In this document: positions 26,068 through 36,227 of the stretch, in pieces
Layout of the letters: each line of letters opens with the position of its first letter
Numbering within the stretch: the stretch's first letter is position 1
Assembly: GCA_947446645.1 (NCBI GenBank)
Contig: CANFHA010000015.1
Coordinates: 109,948-173,947, forward strand
Direction: 5' to 3'
DNA: 64,000 nucleotides
Source of the DNA: Chitinophagaceae bacterium
GTDB taxonomy: Bacteria > Bacteroidota > Bacteroidia > Chitinophagales > Chitinophagaceae
Translations under genes and position numbers: made by a program
The notes under the pieces: generated by a model
What the model was told of the DNA's origin: nothing
The model's database searches: none
The model's input: the letters and a program-made list of their open reading frames with translations, nothing else

Positions 26068-27354
26068 TTATTCCGTATAAATGTTAGTCAGGTATAGCTG
26101 AAAGAGAGTAACCTGGATCACTACGTTTATTGCTATTATCGCCAGCGTTGCCCACTCCGTTTTTCTATTGGCATGCAGCATATAACCAAATACCAGCAGA
26201 GTGATGAAATTGAAAAACAGCCATTGTTGAAGATGTATATACGCGCCAACACTGAGCCATGTTATATTGCACAATATAAACATCGCAATAAAATGCCTGA
26301 ATGCGTACTGCCCGGCGTTACTAACGAAATGATACAGGAATATAAAAATAAACGGGGTGCATAAAACATACCGGTGTATACCCGGCACATTGGTTGTATT
26401 CGTACCCCATTTAGGACTACAGAAGATAATGCTAAGCAAAATTACAGGGAGATAAGTAAGCGTTAAGATCAATAATTTGTCTGGCGCTACTTTGCTCTTA
26501 AAGATCCACTCATAAACACGCCTCACTATCATTATTGAAGAAACGAAACACACCAGTATTGCCAGTGCGCTTAGCCAGATGATCTTGTCTCCGGCATAAG
26601 GATTTGAAAATGGAAGCGCGGGCCATGAAAACTCATGACCAAGGTATTTTACCTGCTGTTTGTAATACGCCAGCCATATCCCGGTATCATGATACTGTAC
26701 TAATACAAAAACCACTAAGCCAGCCAGTGTAGGGGCTGCATACTGAACAAGGTAGTTTAAGAACACCCTGACTATATCCTTCTTATTATTAGTTACCAGT
26801 TCCATTATTAATAAAGAGGGAATCAAAAAAACCGCAGTGGCACGGGTAAGCGACACCAAAAACAAGCTGAGCCAGATAAGCCATCGTTTCTGAGTAAATA
26901 TTCCGTAAAATGACATCGCTGTAAGAAGGCAAAACAATGCCTCGGTATAGGGCACTGCCATAAAATACAATGATGGAGTGGTTAGCCATAACAGTTTTTC
27001 TTTGGTGGCTATCTTGTAAATACCTGTAACCAAAGTAAATCCGACGGCGAAGAAAATGTAGTTTGCAACACATATGCCTGAGACATTTGCGTGCAATAGT
27101 CGCCACACCCATGGAAAGAGCACGTAGCAGCCCGTATTATTAATCTTATCATCATTATGCGTATATCCAAACTGCGATATACTCTGGTAAACACCGGAAT
27201 CCCAACGCAGCAAAGTATCGTCACCCGCTACACTACTCACTAGCCCGGCATGATAAAGAAAAACCTGTAAACAATAAAAGAACAATCCGTATCCTAATAC
27301 CAATAAAAAAGTATTGATCAGGTCTCTTTTCTTATCTGCTAGTGTGGTCTGCAT
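26068..27354 (-). CDS. PIG-V/Gpi18-like membrane mannosyltransferase family protein
   Basis: 428 residues with about ten transmembrane segments. The first extracytoplasmic loop carries LLRWDSGVYQSISQFGY, which matches the RWD motif of PIG-V/Gpi18-type GT-C mannosyltransferases. A LFPWVWRLL segment follows, and further on come RATAVFLIPSLL and PKWGTNTTNVPGIHRYVL. Such enzymes transfer mannose from polyprenyl phosphate outside the membrane; in bacteria the acceptor is usually unknown. Its stop is 1 nt from the convergent parA stop. Confidence 0.78.
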   Translation of the reverse strand: MQTTLADKKRDLINTFLLVLGYGLFFYCLQVFLYHAGLVSSVAGDDTLLRWDSGVYQSISQFGYTHNDDKINNTGCYVLFPWVWRLLHANVSGICVANYIFFAVGFTLVTGIYKIATKEKLLWLTTPSLYFMAVPYTEALFCLLTAMSFYGIFTQKRWLIWLSLFLVSLTRATAVFLIPSLLIMELVTNNKKDIVRVFLNYLVQYAAPTLAGLVVFVLVQYHDTGIWLAYYKQQVKYLGHEFSWPALPFSNPYAGDKIIWLSALAILVCFVSSIMIVRRVYEWIFKSKVAPDKLLILTLTYLPVILLSIIFCSPKWGTNTTNVPGIHRYVLCTPFIFIFLYHFVSNAGQYAFRHFIAMFILCNITWLSVGAYIHLQQWLFFNFITLLVFGYMLHANRKTEWATLAIIAINVVIQVTLFQLYLTNIYTE

Positions 27355-27494
27355 AAAGGATAGGTAACTTTACCGTACACAATAGTAGCAATTTTATACA
27401 TTTTCTTACGACATATCTGATCAGGGTTAAATTATTATTGCCATGCACACCATTTTGAAACAACAACAACTATTTTAGCAACTTAATCCACCTG

Positions 27495-29276
27495 ATGCTG
27501 TCTCGTATTGCCTATATTGCCTGCCTGGCACTGATGTTTTATACATCATTCTTCTTTTACCCGCGCTGTAAGCAAAACGGGCCGGAGGCTACTATAGGTT
27601 GGGACGTTTCCGGCTATTACTGGTACCTACCCTCCCTGTTTATTTACAAAGACCTGGCACACCAGTCGTTCAAAGACAGCGTTCTCAATAAGTACCGGCC
27701 CACAGGCACCAATTTTCAGCAGGCTATGCCACTGGAAAATGGCAATTACTCGATGAAATATTCGTCGGGGATGGCGGTAATGTACTTGCCTTTTTTTACC
27801 GCTGCCCACCTGGTGGCCGGCGCATCAGGCTATCCACGCGACGGTTTTTCACCACCCTACCAGTTAGCGATACAACTGGGCGGCTTCCTGGTCTCACTCC
27901 TGGGGCTATGGTACCTGCGAAAACTGCTGCTCATCTTTTACCAGGATAAAGTAGTGGCGATCACCTTGCTACTACTAGTATTCGGCAGCAATTACCTCAA
28001 TTATTCGTCGGTAGACTGTGGTATGTCCCACTGCTGGCTCTTTACGGTTTATGTATTCCTGCTGCTGAATACACATTACTTCTATCAGCGTTTTGAGACC
28101 CGGTATGCAGTGAGAATAGGCCTCCTGGTAGGGCTCGCTACCCTTACCCGCCCCACTGATGCGTTGTCTTGTCTTATTCCTTTGTTATGGGGTTTGGAAA
28201 GCATTTCGCCCACCGCCATCAAAAACAGGCTATCACTTTTTGCCAGCCATCTCCGCCCTTTGCTGCTCGCCGGTATTTGCGCTATGCTCGTTATCTCTGT
28301 CCAGCTTATCTATTGGAAACATGTATCAGGCCACTGGCTGGTATATAGCTACAGCGATCAGAAGCTTTATTTCCGTTCACCCAATTTCATGAACTATACC
28401 TTCAGCTACAAAAGTGGCTGGCTGGTCTATTCACCTATGATGATGCTGGCATTCGTTGGCCTCGTCCCGTTTGTCCTGAATGGCAAAAACAAGGTCGCCA
28501 TCACCTCCTTTTTCCTGCTCAATTACTACATAGTTTGTGCATGGAGCATTTGGTGGTATGGTGGCCGGGCCATGGTACAGAGCTATCCCGTGCTCATGTT
28601 CCCGTTAGCCTCATTAATAAGTGCCGCGCTGGACCGCAGGGTTATTCTATGGCTGCTATCACCATTTGTTCTTTTGTTTCTCTATTTCAATGTCTGGATC
28701 ACCTGGCACTATCACCGCGGCACGCTCTATGACTGCGACAACATGACGAAACAATATTTCTGGCGCGTGGCAGGCCGCTGGAGCGCTCCGGAAAACACAT
28801 TGGTATTAAGAGATCACACCGACCTGTACGAGGGTGCGCCTAAAAATTTACAGTTGCTCTACCAGCATGATTTTGCCAATGATACAGGTGTGCTCTACGA
28901 ACTGCACGCCACAGGCACCGGCAAATCCCTGCACCTGACCGGGGAACATGATAACAGCGATACTTATAAAACACCATATACGGGTAAAGGCTTTAGATGG
29001 ATAAGGGTGCAGGCAACTTTCCATTGTGAAAGAAAAGAATGGAATGCAGACAAAATGACCCAGTTCATTGTCAGAGCCGTGAACAAAGGAAATGTTACAA
29101 AAGAAAACATGATCCGCGTATACCGCCTGCTCGGTGAAAACGAGACAAAGTCAATATCCCTGGACATGAAGCTGCCTAAAAAAGGCCTGGATGAAATAGA
29201 TATCCTTTTCTGGAACGGAGCCAGCGATATTCCAATATGGATAGATGATCTGAAGGTTTGGGGATTCAATGAATAG
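27495..29276 (+). CDS. Polytopic GT-C/PMT-like glycosyltransferase family protein
   Basis: 593 residues. Around ten hydrophobic segments occupy the first 440 residues, including GWDVSGYYWYLPSLFIYKD in the first loop and a TLTRPTDALSCLIPLLWG segment typical of PMT-like membrane proteins. The C-terminal about 150 residues form a soluble domain with beta-rich character (VLYELHATGTGKSLHLTG ... IPIWIDDLKVWGF). It lies divergent from the PIG-V-like gene, and both may act on the same lipid-linked glycan. Catalytic assignment is by architecture only. Confidence 0.72.
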   Translation: MLSRIAYIACLALMFYTSFFFYPRCKQNGPEATIGWDVSGYYWYLPSLFIYKDLAHQSFKDSVLNKYRPTGTNFQQAMPLENGNYSMKYSSGMAVMYLPFFTAAHLVAGASGYPRDGFSPPYQLAIQLGGFLVSLLGLWYLRKLLLIFYQDKVVAITLLLLVFGSNYLNYSSVDCGMSHCWLFTVYVFLLLNTHYFYQRFETRYAVRIGLLVGLATLTRPTDALSCLIPLLWGLESISPTAIKNRLSLFASHLRPLLLAGICAMLVISVQLIYWKHVSGHWLVYSYSDQKLYFRSPNFMNYTFSYKSGWLVYSPMMMLAFVGLVPFVLNGKNKVAITSFFLLNYYIVCAWSIWWYGGRAMVQSYPVLMFPLASLISAALDRRVILWLLSPFVLLFLYFNVWITWHYHRGTLYDCDNMTKQYFWRVAGRWSAPENTLVLRDHTDLYEGAPKNLQLLYQHDFANDTGVLYELHATGTGKSLHLTGEHDNSDTYKTPYTGKGFRWIRVQATFHCERKEWNADKMTQFIVRAVNKGNVTKENMIRVYRLLGENETKSISLDMKLPKKGLDEIDILFWNGASDIPIWIDDLKVWGFNE

Positions 29277-29310
29277 ATCTTTAGCCTTCACTACCAGCTT
29301 ACAACCACAT

Positions 29311-29343
29311 AAAAAAATAGAGACGGGATACATCCCGTCTCTA
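29311..29343 (-). terminator. Terminator after the M16 protease (hairpin readable from both sides)
   Basis: A perfect 11-bp stem TAGAGACGGGA/TCCCGTCTCTA has a 4-nt loop. Read on the minus strand it is followed by TTTTTTT, so it best serves the M16 gene that ends 25 nt away. Confidence 0.8.
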
Positions 29344-29367
29344 CAATATAATTAAATCCCTTCTCAA

Positions 29368-32190
29368 TTAAGATTCCGGATACAATACCGATACAAATTC
29401 ATTTTTACCGTTGAACAGCAGGTTAGCCGTAGCCTGTATTTCAGCAGGTGTCAGTTTCTGAATGTACGACTCATACTGAAGCAGACGGTCTTTATCTTTG
29501 CCCCAGAACAACACACTCTCAAGACTGCTTTGCCAGTATTTATTTTCTTTAAGATCAGTAGCGTGTTTCTCATGCCACTGGCTCTTTACCTTGTCCACGT
29601 CTTTTGCATCAGGTCCTTTTTCCTTCAGTCCCTTTATTTCTTCCGTAGCTGCTGCTATCAGCTTGTCTACATTCTCAGGGCCGCATGGCAGGTATAGCTG
29701 AATGCTGTACCGCTCATAAGGCTCCTTAGACAAACTACCATTGAATCCGCCACCATAGATAGCGCCCATTTTTTCGCGCAGGTCTTCTATCACTTTTATG
29801 TTAAGCACCTCTGCAAGTGCTTTGGTCTTCAGTGCCAGGTCTTCGCTGTATGTTGTTTCGCCACCGTACACTGCCAATATCAGACTCTTCTTTTCTGTAC
29901 CTTTTTTCACACTCATCTTGTGTACGCCTTTTACCGGCCTTACACCGTTGTCTGCTATTGCAGGTGCCTTATTGCCCTTAGGTAAGCTACCCAGGTAAGT
30001 TTCTATCAGTGGCAACGCTGTCGCAGGATTCACATTGCCTACAAAGAAGAAATGATAGCCATCAGCGCCACCTATCTCGTTCTTGTATATTTCCAGTGAG
30101 CGGTCCAGGCTTAGATTATCGAAATCTGCTTTTTTAGGCACCACTATCCTTGCCAGCGGATTGTTGTCATACATAGTTTTAGTGGTCGTATCCGCAAATG
30201 ACGCCTGAGGGTTAGACATCATGAACTGGATCATGCTCATTTGCTTCTCTTTAAAAGCATTGAACAGGCCTTCGTCTTTACGTGGCTGTGTAAGGTAAAG
30301 GTTAGTGAGCTGTAGCATGGTTTCAAAGTCCTTCACCGTGCTGGTGCCTTTCACTGTATTGTTTATGTCGCCAAGGCTCGCAGATACTGATATGTTTTTA
30401 CCTGCAGTTACCTTTTCCAGGTCCGATGGGCTGAACTCACCTACGCCCATAGCTTCTACCACGTTGTCGGCAAAGTTTGCGTTACTTTTATCAGCAACGC
30501 CATAAGCGTTGGTACCGCCCTTTTTCACGCCGGTCATCAGTATCTCGTCGCTCTTAAAGTCAGTTGTCTTCAACGTTACTTTTACGCCATTGCTCAGCGT
30601 ATAGGTAGTCGCATCAAGTCCGTCTTCCTTCACCTGGGATACTACTTTACCCGGAGCAGGTATTGTTTTCATCAGTGTAGTAGCTACAGCCTTTTCTTCA
30701 GTCCTGGTAATCTCCTGCTTAAAGCCCTTCTGGGTCATTTCCAGCAGTTCTTTGTCAGTAGGTAGTTTCACATCGCCCTTATCAGGCGCAGTGATCAGGG
30801 TGAAAGTATTTTGGTTGGCTGTCATCTCTTTTATGGCAGCATTCACCTCGCTCACCTTGATACCTGGCATCAGGCTGTTATAATATCCATATTCATTCTT
30901 AATGCCCGGGAACGGCTCCTTGTTCAGGAATGCGCGAAGATATTCTTCTACGTAATTTCTGCTATCAGTGGTCGTACGCTCGTTATAGGTCTTCTCCATG
31001 CTCGCCATCATTTCCTTTTTAGCCATTTCAAGCTCACTTTCCGTGAACCCGAACTTCTTAGCTTTTACTATCTCACCTGTCACAGTGGTTACTGCCTTTT
31101 CAGTTCCATTATTAATGATGAGCGCATAGCACTGGAATGCTTCGTATCCATGCACCAGGTCATCCATACCCACTCCTGCATAAGGGAAAGGCGGATTGCT
31201 GCTCTGTGCAAGATCACTGAGGCGGTGGTTCAGTATCGACTGTGCGAGTCCCTTCACCATATCGCTCCTGTAGTCGCCTATTGTCACCTGCTGACGTTTC
31301 TTTGCATAAGGGAATGTCAGAATCATTAAGGAATTAGTAGCTTCCTTGTCTGTAACCACCATTGCCTCAGGTGCTATACGTGGCTTTACATCCACATACT
31401 TACGCTCCCTTTCTCCTGCAGGGTTCTTCAGCTTTCCAAAATGTTCATTGATCATCTTTTTTGCAGTGGCTACATCTATATCACCTACTACCACTACAGC
31501 CTGCAGGTCCGGGCGATACCAGTCATGGTAAAAGCTGCGGGTTTTATCATAGGTAGAACCCTTGATCACTTCATCCTTTCCTATCGGCAGGCGCTCTGCA
31601 TACAGCGATCCTTCAGCCAGCTTCGGAAAATATTTCTTCAGCATGCGATCATCAGCACCCTTACCCAGGCGACTTTCTTCAAGCACTACGCCGCGCTCTT
31701 CATCTATATCCTTATCTGTAAGCAGTGCGTTATGCGCCCAGTCCTCAATAATCTGGAATCCCTTTTCAAGGTTGCCTGGCTTGTCCGTAGGTATTGGTAG
31801 TATGTATACGGTCTGGTCAAATGCCGTATAAGCATTAAGATCAGCACCAAACTGTACACCTATCGACTGCAGGTAGCTTACCAGTTCATTCTTCTGAAAA
31901 TTCTTGGTGCCATTAAAGTTCATATGCTCCATAAAGTGAGCAAGTCCTCTCTGGTCTTCATTCTCCAGTATAGAGCCTGCCTTTACTGCTATACGGAGCT
32001 CCACTTTCTTTTCAGGTTTGTGGTTTGGCCGTATATAATAGGTAAGCCCGTTTTCAAGTTTACCGGTTACCACTTCCGGGTCCGTAGGAAGTTTGGCTTT
32101 TAGGTCCTGTGCATTAGCAGCAATGGTGATAGATGCCACCAACACGCTGGCCACAAGTGTGCGCCGCAGCACGTGATTAAATAAATTCAT
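29368..32190 (-). CDS. M16 family zinc metalloprotease (pitrilysin type, two-domain)
   Basis: 940 residues with a signal peptide ending SITIAANAQ (about residue 28). The inverted zinc motif HxxEH is H85-F-M-E88-H89, and the distal ligand is in EERGVVLEE (about E172). A second, non-catalytic M16 half follows after about residue 520 (LDATTYTLSNGVKVTLKTT). Exported M16 enzymes of Bacteroidota degrade peptides in the periplasm or at the outer membrane. A promoter with both -33 and -7 boxes lies just upstream. Confidence 0.95.
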   Translation of the reverse strand: MNLFNHVLRRTLVASVLVASITIAANAQDLKAKLPTDPEVVTGKLENGLTYYIRPNHKPEKKVELRIAVKAGSILENEDQRGLAHFMEHMNFNGTKNFQKNELVSYLQSIGVQFGADLNAYTAFDQTVYILPIPTDKPGNLEKGFQIIEDWAHNALLTDKDIDEERGVVLEESRLGKGADDRMLKKYFPKLAEGSLYAERLPIGKDEVIKGSTYDKTRSFYHDWYRPDLQAVVVVGDIDVATAKKMINEHFGKLKNPAGERERKYVDVKPRIAPEAMVVTDKEATNSLMILTFPYAKKRQQVTIGDYRSDMVKGLAQSILNHRLSDLAQSSNPPFPYAGVGMDDLVHGYEAFQCYALIINNGTEKAVTTVTGEIVKAKKFGFTESELEMAKKEMMASMEKTYNERTTTDSRNYVEEYLRAFLNKEPFPGIKNEYGYYNSLMPGIKVSEVNAAIKEMTANQNTFTLITAPDKGDVKLPTDKELLEMTQKGFKQEITRTEEKAVATTLMKTIPAPGKVVSQVKEDGLDATTYTLSNGVKVTLKTTDFKSDEILMTGVKKGGTNAYGVADKSNANFADNVVEAMGVGEFSPSDLEKVTAGKNISVSASLGDINNTVKGTSTVKDFETMLQLTNLYLTQPRKDEGLFNAFKEKQMSMIQFMMSNPQASFADTTTKTMYDNNPLARIVVPKKADFDNLSLDRSLEIYKNEIGGADGYHFFFVGNVNPATALPLIETYLGSLPKGNKAPAIADNGVRPVKGVHKMSVKKGTEKKSLILAVYGGETTYSEDLALKTKALAEVLNIKVIEDLREKMGAIYGGGFNGSLSKEPYERYSIQLYLPCGPENVDKLIAAATEEIKGLKEKGPDAKDVDKVKSQWHEKHATDLKENKYWQSSLESVLFWGKDKDRLLQYESYIQKLTPAEIQATANLLFNGKNEFVSVLYPES

Positions 32191-32207
32191 GATTTAAATA
32201 TTTTCGG

Positions 32208-32237
32208 CAAGATAATATGATTTATTGCAATAACAAA
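32208..32237 (-). promoter_or_regulatory. Promoter of the M16 protease (TTTG-N19-TATCTTG)
   Basis: On the minus strand TTTG is followed after 19 nt by TATCTTG, 17 nt before the ATG. The spacing equals the Bacteroidota optimum, though the -7 box is one T short of TAnnTTTG. Confidence 0.6.
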
Positions 32238-32387
32238 CCGGGGATATGATAATGAAATGCTAAAGACCATGATCGGGCTCGCCATTCTGGGGATTAACTC
32301 ATCATTTTGATATTCAAAAAAAGTTAACAAAATAGTAAAAATTAACAAAAAATATAACTAGATTTATACTAACAAAAAACATCCTTT

Positions 32388-33719
32388 ATGAAACACGCTC
32401 CACTTTTAAAAACATTAAGCGCATCTTTATTGATTGCCTTGGGTGCCACAAGCAGCCATGGTCAGGCAGTAATAACCACTGCGGCTTCGGGATTTACAAT
32501 GCCTTACGGTGTAGCCACTGATGCGGCAGGAAATGTTTATGTTGCGGACAGGGGAAATAACAGTATCAAAATGATATCTGCATCTACCGGTGTCACGAGC
32601 ACTTTGGCTGGTGGTTTCGCTGATGATTATGGCGCAGCCTTTATGGCTTCTATGGGCGGCCTTGCGGTAGATGCTCACCTGGAAATGCCGGATGCTATTT
32701 TTGTAGACCATACAGGTAATGTTTTCTTTACAGACTGGTGGAATGACGCGGCTATTCTCATAGACCAGTCTACCCATCACATTGCAAACATATGCGGCCA
32801 TGAAGACCAGGGCTGCAGCGGAGACGGGGGAGACGCCCGGTTAGCAACGTTAGCTATTCCAGGCGGTATTTGGGTAGATAACGCATACAATGTATACATC
32901 GTTGATTACGGTAACAACAGGCTGCGCAAAGTGAATGGAACAACCGGTATCGTGAACACGATAGCCGGTGGCATTTGGGGCCCTGCACTTAATGGCGTTC
33001 CGGCTATCACTGCAGGTTTCGGACAGATCAACGGTGTGTGCGTTGATAACCTCGGTAATGTATACATTTCAGATGCAGGCAACCACGTGGTACGCAGGAT
33101 CGACAATATGGGCCTTGTAAGGACCATTGCCGGCAATGGCTCTGCAGGCTACACCGGAGACGGTGGCACGGCGCTTACCGCTTCTATCAACAATCCCGGC
33201 TGCCTCTTTATCAGTGACGCGGGCGACCTGTTTATCACTGACCAGGCAAGCAACTGTATACGTGTTGTAAATACCGTTACCGGTATTATTAATACGGTGG
33301 CGGGCAGCGGTTCTATGGGCTTCTCAGGTGATGGTGGCGACCCAACTGAAGCTTCTCTTAACCAGCCTACAGGCGTATGGCAGGATGCTTCAGGCACTAT
33401 CTATATCGCAGATCAGGGCAACGGCAGGATCCGGAAAGTTACCGGCAGTGCTTATAAAGCAACGCCTGCAAGTACACTGGCAGACAACAATGCTGGTATT
33501 TTCCCAAATCCTTCTAACGGCACATTCACCATTAGCCTCAGCGCTGCACCTGTAAATGGTACTGTTGAAATATTTAATGTTGTTGGCCAGAAGGTGTACG
33601 CTGCTGCGCTTGACCAGCAACAGACAACCATCAGCCTTAACCAACCTGCCGGTGTTTACAATGTGCTTATAAAGAGCGCCGGTTTCAATATGAATCAGAA
33701 AGTAACCATAGCAAAATAA
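32388..33719 (+). CDS. NHL-repeat beta-propeller protein with T9SS sorting domain
   Basis: 443 residues. The signal peptide is MKHAPLLKTLSASLLIALGATSSHGQ. Five to six NHL units follow (GVATDAAGNVYVADRGNNSIKMI type, with SGDGGD and TGDGGT turns). A type A T9SS C-terminal domain (IFPNPSNGTFTISL ... PAGVYNVLIKSAGF) makes up the last 75 residues. It is predicted to be exported through SprA. NHL propellers are binding platforms; the ligand is unknown. It is a paralogue of the next gene. Confidence 0.9.
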   Translation: MKHAPLLKTLSASLLIALGATSSHGQAVITTAASGFTMPYGVATDAAGNVYVADRGNNSIKMISASTGVTSTLAGGFADDYGAAFMASMGGLAVDAHLEMPDAIFVDHTGNVFFTDWWNDAAILIDQSTHHIANICGHEDQGCSGDGGDARLATLAIPGGIWVDNAYNVYIVDYGNNRLRKVNGTTGIVNTIAGGIWGPALNGVPAITAGFGQINGVCVDNLGNVYISDAGNHVVRRIDNMGLVRTIAGNGSAGYTGDGGTALTASINNPGCLFISDAGDLFITDQASNCIRVVNTVTGIINTVAGSGSMGFSGDGGDPTEASLNQPTGVWQDASGTIYIADQGNGRIRKVTGSAYKATPASTLADNNAGIFPNPSNGTFTISLSAAPVNGTVEIFNVVGQKVYAAALDQQQTTISLNQPAGVYNVLIKSAGFNMNQKVTIAK

Positions 33720-33740
33720 TTTCTTCAATTAATTGTTCTG

Positions 33741-33774
33741 CGAAATGCTCCATAAAGGGGCATTTCGTATTTTT
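33741..33774 (+). terminator. Intrinsic terminator between the two NHL genes
   Basis: CGAAATGCTCC, loop ATAAA, GGGGCATTTCG (11 bp, one wobble) is followed by TATTTTT. It makes independent transcription of the second NHL gene likely. Confidence 0.75.
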
Positions 33775-33798
33775 AGAATGACCTAAATCGATTAGCCT

Positions 33799-35163
33799 GT
33801 GAAAGCCATCCTGCTGAATCTATGCCTGCTTTGCTGCCTGGGTCTTATCAGCGTAGCGCCCGTATCTGCTCAGGGTATCATTACTACGCTGGCAGGCGAT
33901 GGCATTACGCAATACATAGGTGTAGGCAGCCCCGCGACTGCGTTCGGACTAGCATACCCCAGGGGAATATACGCAGACAAAAAAGGCAAAGTATATATCG
34001 CCAATAGCGGCTATGGCATTGTAAATACTGTATACCACGACACGCTTACTAATATCATTGGCGATACATCAAGACCCGGAGATACCGGCGATGGTGGCAT
34101 GGCAGATACCGCAGGCATCGACTACCCCTATGGTGTTTGGCTCGATACAGCAGGCAACATTTACGTTACCGAGTGGCTGAATAGTCTCATTCGCAAAGTA
34201 GACGCGCATACAGGCATTATTTCCACAGTATGCGGCATCCCGGGCGGCGGCTATGGAGGCGACAACGGACCTGCCACCGCAGCACGGCTGTCGCACCCGT
34301 ACGCAATATGTACCGACATTGCGGGCAATATTTATATACCGGACTACAACAATCAACGTATACGAAAAATAACTGCAGCCACGGGAATCATAACTACTAT
34401 AGCCGGAAACGGAGTCAACGGCTTTGATGGTGATGGAGGCATGGCGACGAATGCCAAATTATCTTTCCCCAACAGTGTTGCTGTTGACACCGCAGGGAAT
34501 GTCTATTTCTCTGAAATGGGCAATAGCACCATACGAAGGATAGATGTGGCTGCAGGTATTATTAAAACGATTGCCGGCACCGGCACGCAAGGCTACAGCG
34601 CCAGCGGCACTCTTGCCATTCATGCACAACTGAGTCAGCCTAATAGTGTATTCATTGACAAATTTGGCTACACATATATCTCTGATTTCGGCAATGATAT
34701 CATTCGGGTCATTAGTCCAGACAGTCTTCTCTACACAATAGCCGGAAACGGAATATATAACTACACGGGCGATGGCGGACCGCCGCTGGAAGCATCATTT
34801 CGCGGACCAAGTGGCGTTTTTGTAAACGATTCCGGCTACATCTATATTGCTGACGGAGTAGCTTCAGTGGTGCGCAGAATGAGCCCTATTGTACAATTGA
34901 ACGTAGGAATACATGACCTCACAACGCCATCCTTTGACATCTACCCCAACCCCTCATCCGGAACGTTTACTATCACACCCGGCAAGCAGTGGACTGAGGG
35001 CAACATCACTTTATACAACACCCTTGGACAAAGTATTTATACCAAGTCAATCGGCAGCCGCCCGGTTGATCTGGACCTCGGCAACTACCCATCGGCATTA
35101 TATTTTGTGCGCTACCGCACCGTCTCCGGAGAAACTACCAGGAAGATACTGATACAACATTAA
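33799..35163 (+). CDS. NHL-repeat beta-propeller protein with T9SS sorting domain (second paralogue)
   Basis: 454 residues from a GTG start, with signal peptide MKAILLNLCLLCCLGLISVAPVSAQ. NHL units carry YGVWLDTAGNIYVTEWLN, YAICTDIAGNIYIPDYNNQRIRKI and similar, with TGDGG and FDGDGG turns. The T9SS C-terminal domain begins FDIYPNPSSGTFTITP. Same architecture as the upstream gene but clearly diverged, so an old tandem duplication. Convergent with pfkA, 1 nt between stops. Confidence 0.9.
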   Translation: MKAILLNLCLLCCLGLISVAPVSAQGIITTLAGDGITQYIGVGSPATAFGLAYPRGIYADKKGKVYIANSGYGIVNTVYHDTLTNIIGDTSRPGDTGDGGMADTAGIDYPYGVWLDTAGNIYVTEWLNSLIRKVDAHTGIISTVCGIPGGGYGGDNGPATAARLSHPYAICTDIAGNIYIPDYNNQRIRKITAATGIITTIAGNGVNGFDGDGGMATNAKLSFPNSVAVDTAGNVYFSEMGNSTIRRIDVAAGIIKTIAGTGTQGYSASGTLAIHAQLSQPNSVFIDKFGYTYISDFGNDIIRVISPDSLLYTIAGNGIYNYTGDGGPPLEASFRGPSGVFVNDSGYIYIADGVASVVRRMSPIVQLNVGIHDLTTPSFDIYPNPSSGTFTITPGKQWTEGNITLYNTLGQSIYTKSIGSRPVDLDLGNYPSALYFVRYRTVSGETTRKILIQH

Positions 35164-35164
35164 A

Positions 35165-36145
35165 TTATATAGAAAGCACCCGGATCATTTCTATCAGGTC
35201 GCCATTTATAGAGTAGCCGTCCTTAATGATCTCCGTTAGCGGGGTAAACACAACCTTATCGTTCACCACTCCGGCCATTACCTGGGTCGTTCCTGCCACA
35301 AGAGCATTCACAGCCGCAAACCCCAACCTGCTGGCCAGTACCCGGTCTGCATAGGTGGGCGAGCCTCCACGCTGTATATGGCCCAGCACGCAGTCCCTTA
35401 CATCCAGGCCCGGGAATCTTGCAACAACAGCATCTTTCACTTTCCTGGCGCCACCAAAGTCATCATGCTCAGCAACTACAATTATATGCACCGTCTTCCG
35501 GCGGCGCTCGTCGCGGTCTATTCTGTCCAGCACATCGTTTATATCTGTGGCCTGCTCTGGTATCAGTATGTCTTCAGCTCCGCAAGCTACACCGCTGTTC
35601 AGCGCTATATAGCCCGCATCACGGCCCATTACCTCTACCACAAACAGGCGATCATGCGCTTCCGCAGTATCCCTTATTTTATCTATCGCCTCTACAGCCG
35701 TATTTACTGCCGTATCAAACCCTATCGTAAAGTCGCTGCCTGTCAGGTCTTTATCTATAGTACCGGGTATACCAACCGCAGGTATTGTATAGGCTTCAAA
35801 AAAATGAGCCGCCCCCCTGAAAGTGCCATCCCCGCCTATCAGCACCAGCGCATCAATATCGTGTTTCTTCAACTGTTCGTAGGCCTTTTTCATGCCTTCA
35901 TTCGTCATGAACTCCTTGCTGCGGGCCGTCTTCAGTATCGTTCCTCCCCGCTGAATGATGTTGGATACATCAGTGGTATCCATCTTATAAAGATCACCCT
36001 CTATCATTCCCTGGTAGCCGCGCCTTATACCAAATACTTCAAGCCCGTGATACTTGGCCGTGCGCACCACTGCCCGTATTGCTGCATTCATACCCGGGCT
36101 ATCTCCGCCCGATGTTAGTACTCCTATATTCTTAATGTTTGTCAT
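35165..36145 (-). CDS. pfkA: ATP-dependent 6-phosphofructokinase
   Basis: 326 residues, the usual bacterial length. Motifs are LTSGGDSPGMNAAIRAVVR (N-terminal ATP loop), GGDGT with Gly107, GIPGTIDKDL (catalytic Asp131), EVMGRDAGYIAL and LGHIQRGGSPTYADR. The Gly in GGDG and the PGTIDKD sequence mark the ATP-dependent rather than the PPi-dependent type. It phosphorylates fructose 6-phosphate, the committed step of glycolysis. Confidence 0.97.
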   Translation of the reverse strand: MTNIKNIGVLTSGGDSPGMNAAIRAVVRTAKYHGLEVFGIRRGYQGMIEGDLYKMDTTDVSNIIQRGGTILKTARSKEFMTNEGMKKAYEQLKKHDIDALVLIGGDGTFRGAAHFFEAYTIPAVGIPGTIDKDLTGSDFTIGFDTAVNTAVEAIDKIRDTAEAHDRLFVVEVMGRDAGYIALNSGVACGAEDILIPEQATDINDVLDRIDRDERRRKTVHIIVVAEHDDFGGARKVKDAVVARFPGLDVRDCVLGHIQRGGSPTYADRVLASRLGFAAVNALVAGTTQVMAGVVNDKVVFTPLTEIIKDGYSINGDLIEMIRVLSI

Positions 36146-36227
36146 AGTTCAAGTTGATACTGTAAGTTAAGGAATATAGATTTACACAAACGGAAATGAA
36201 AGCTTAAAACGTAATTTCGCATTTGTG

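Noticed and set aside
30811..31329. A 172-residue plus-strand open frame
   Set aside because: Antisense to the M16 protease and without recognisable features.
36225..36227. GTG as start of the TPR gene at 36.2 kb
   Set aside because: It directly precedes an ATG and gives no better signal peptide; the ATG is the simpler choice.
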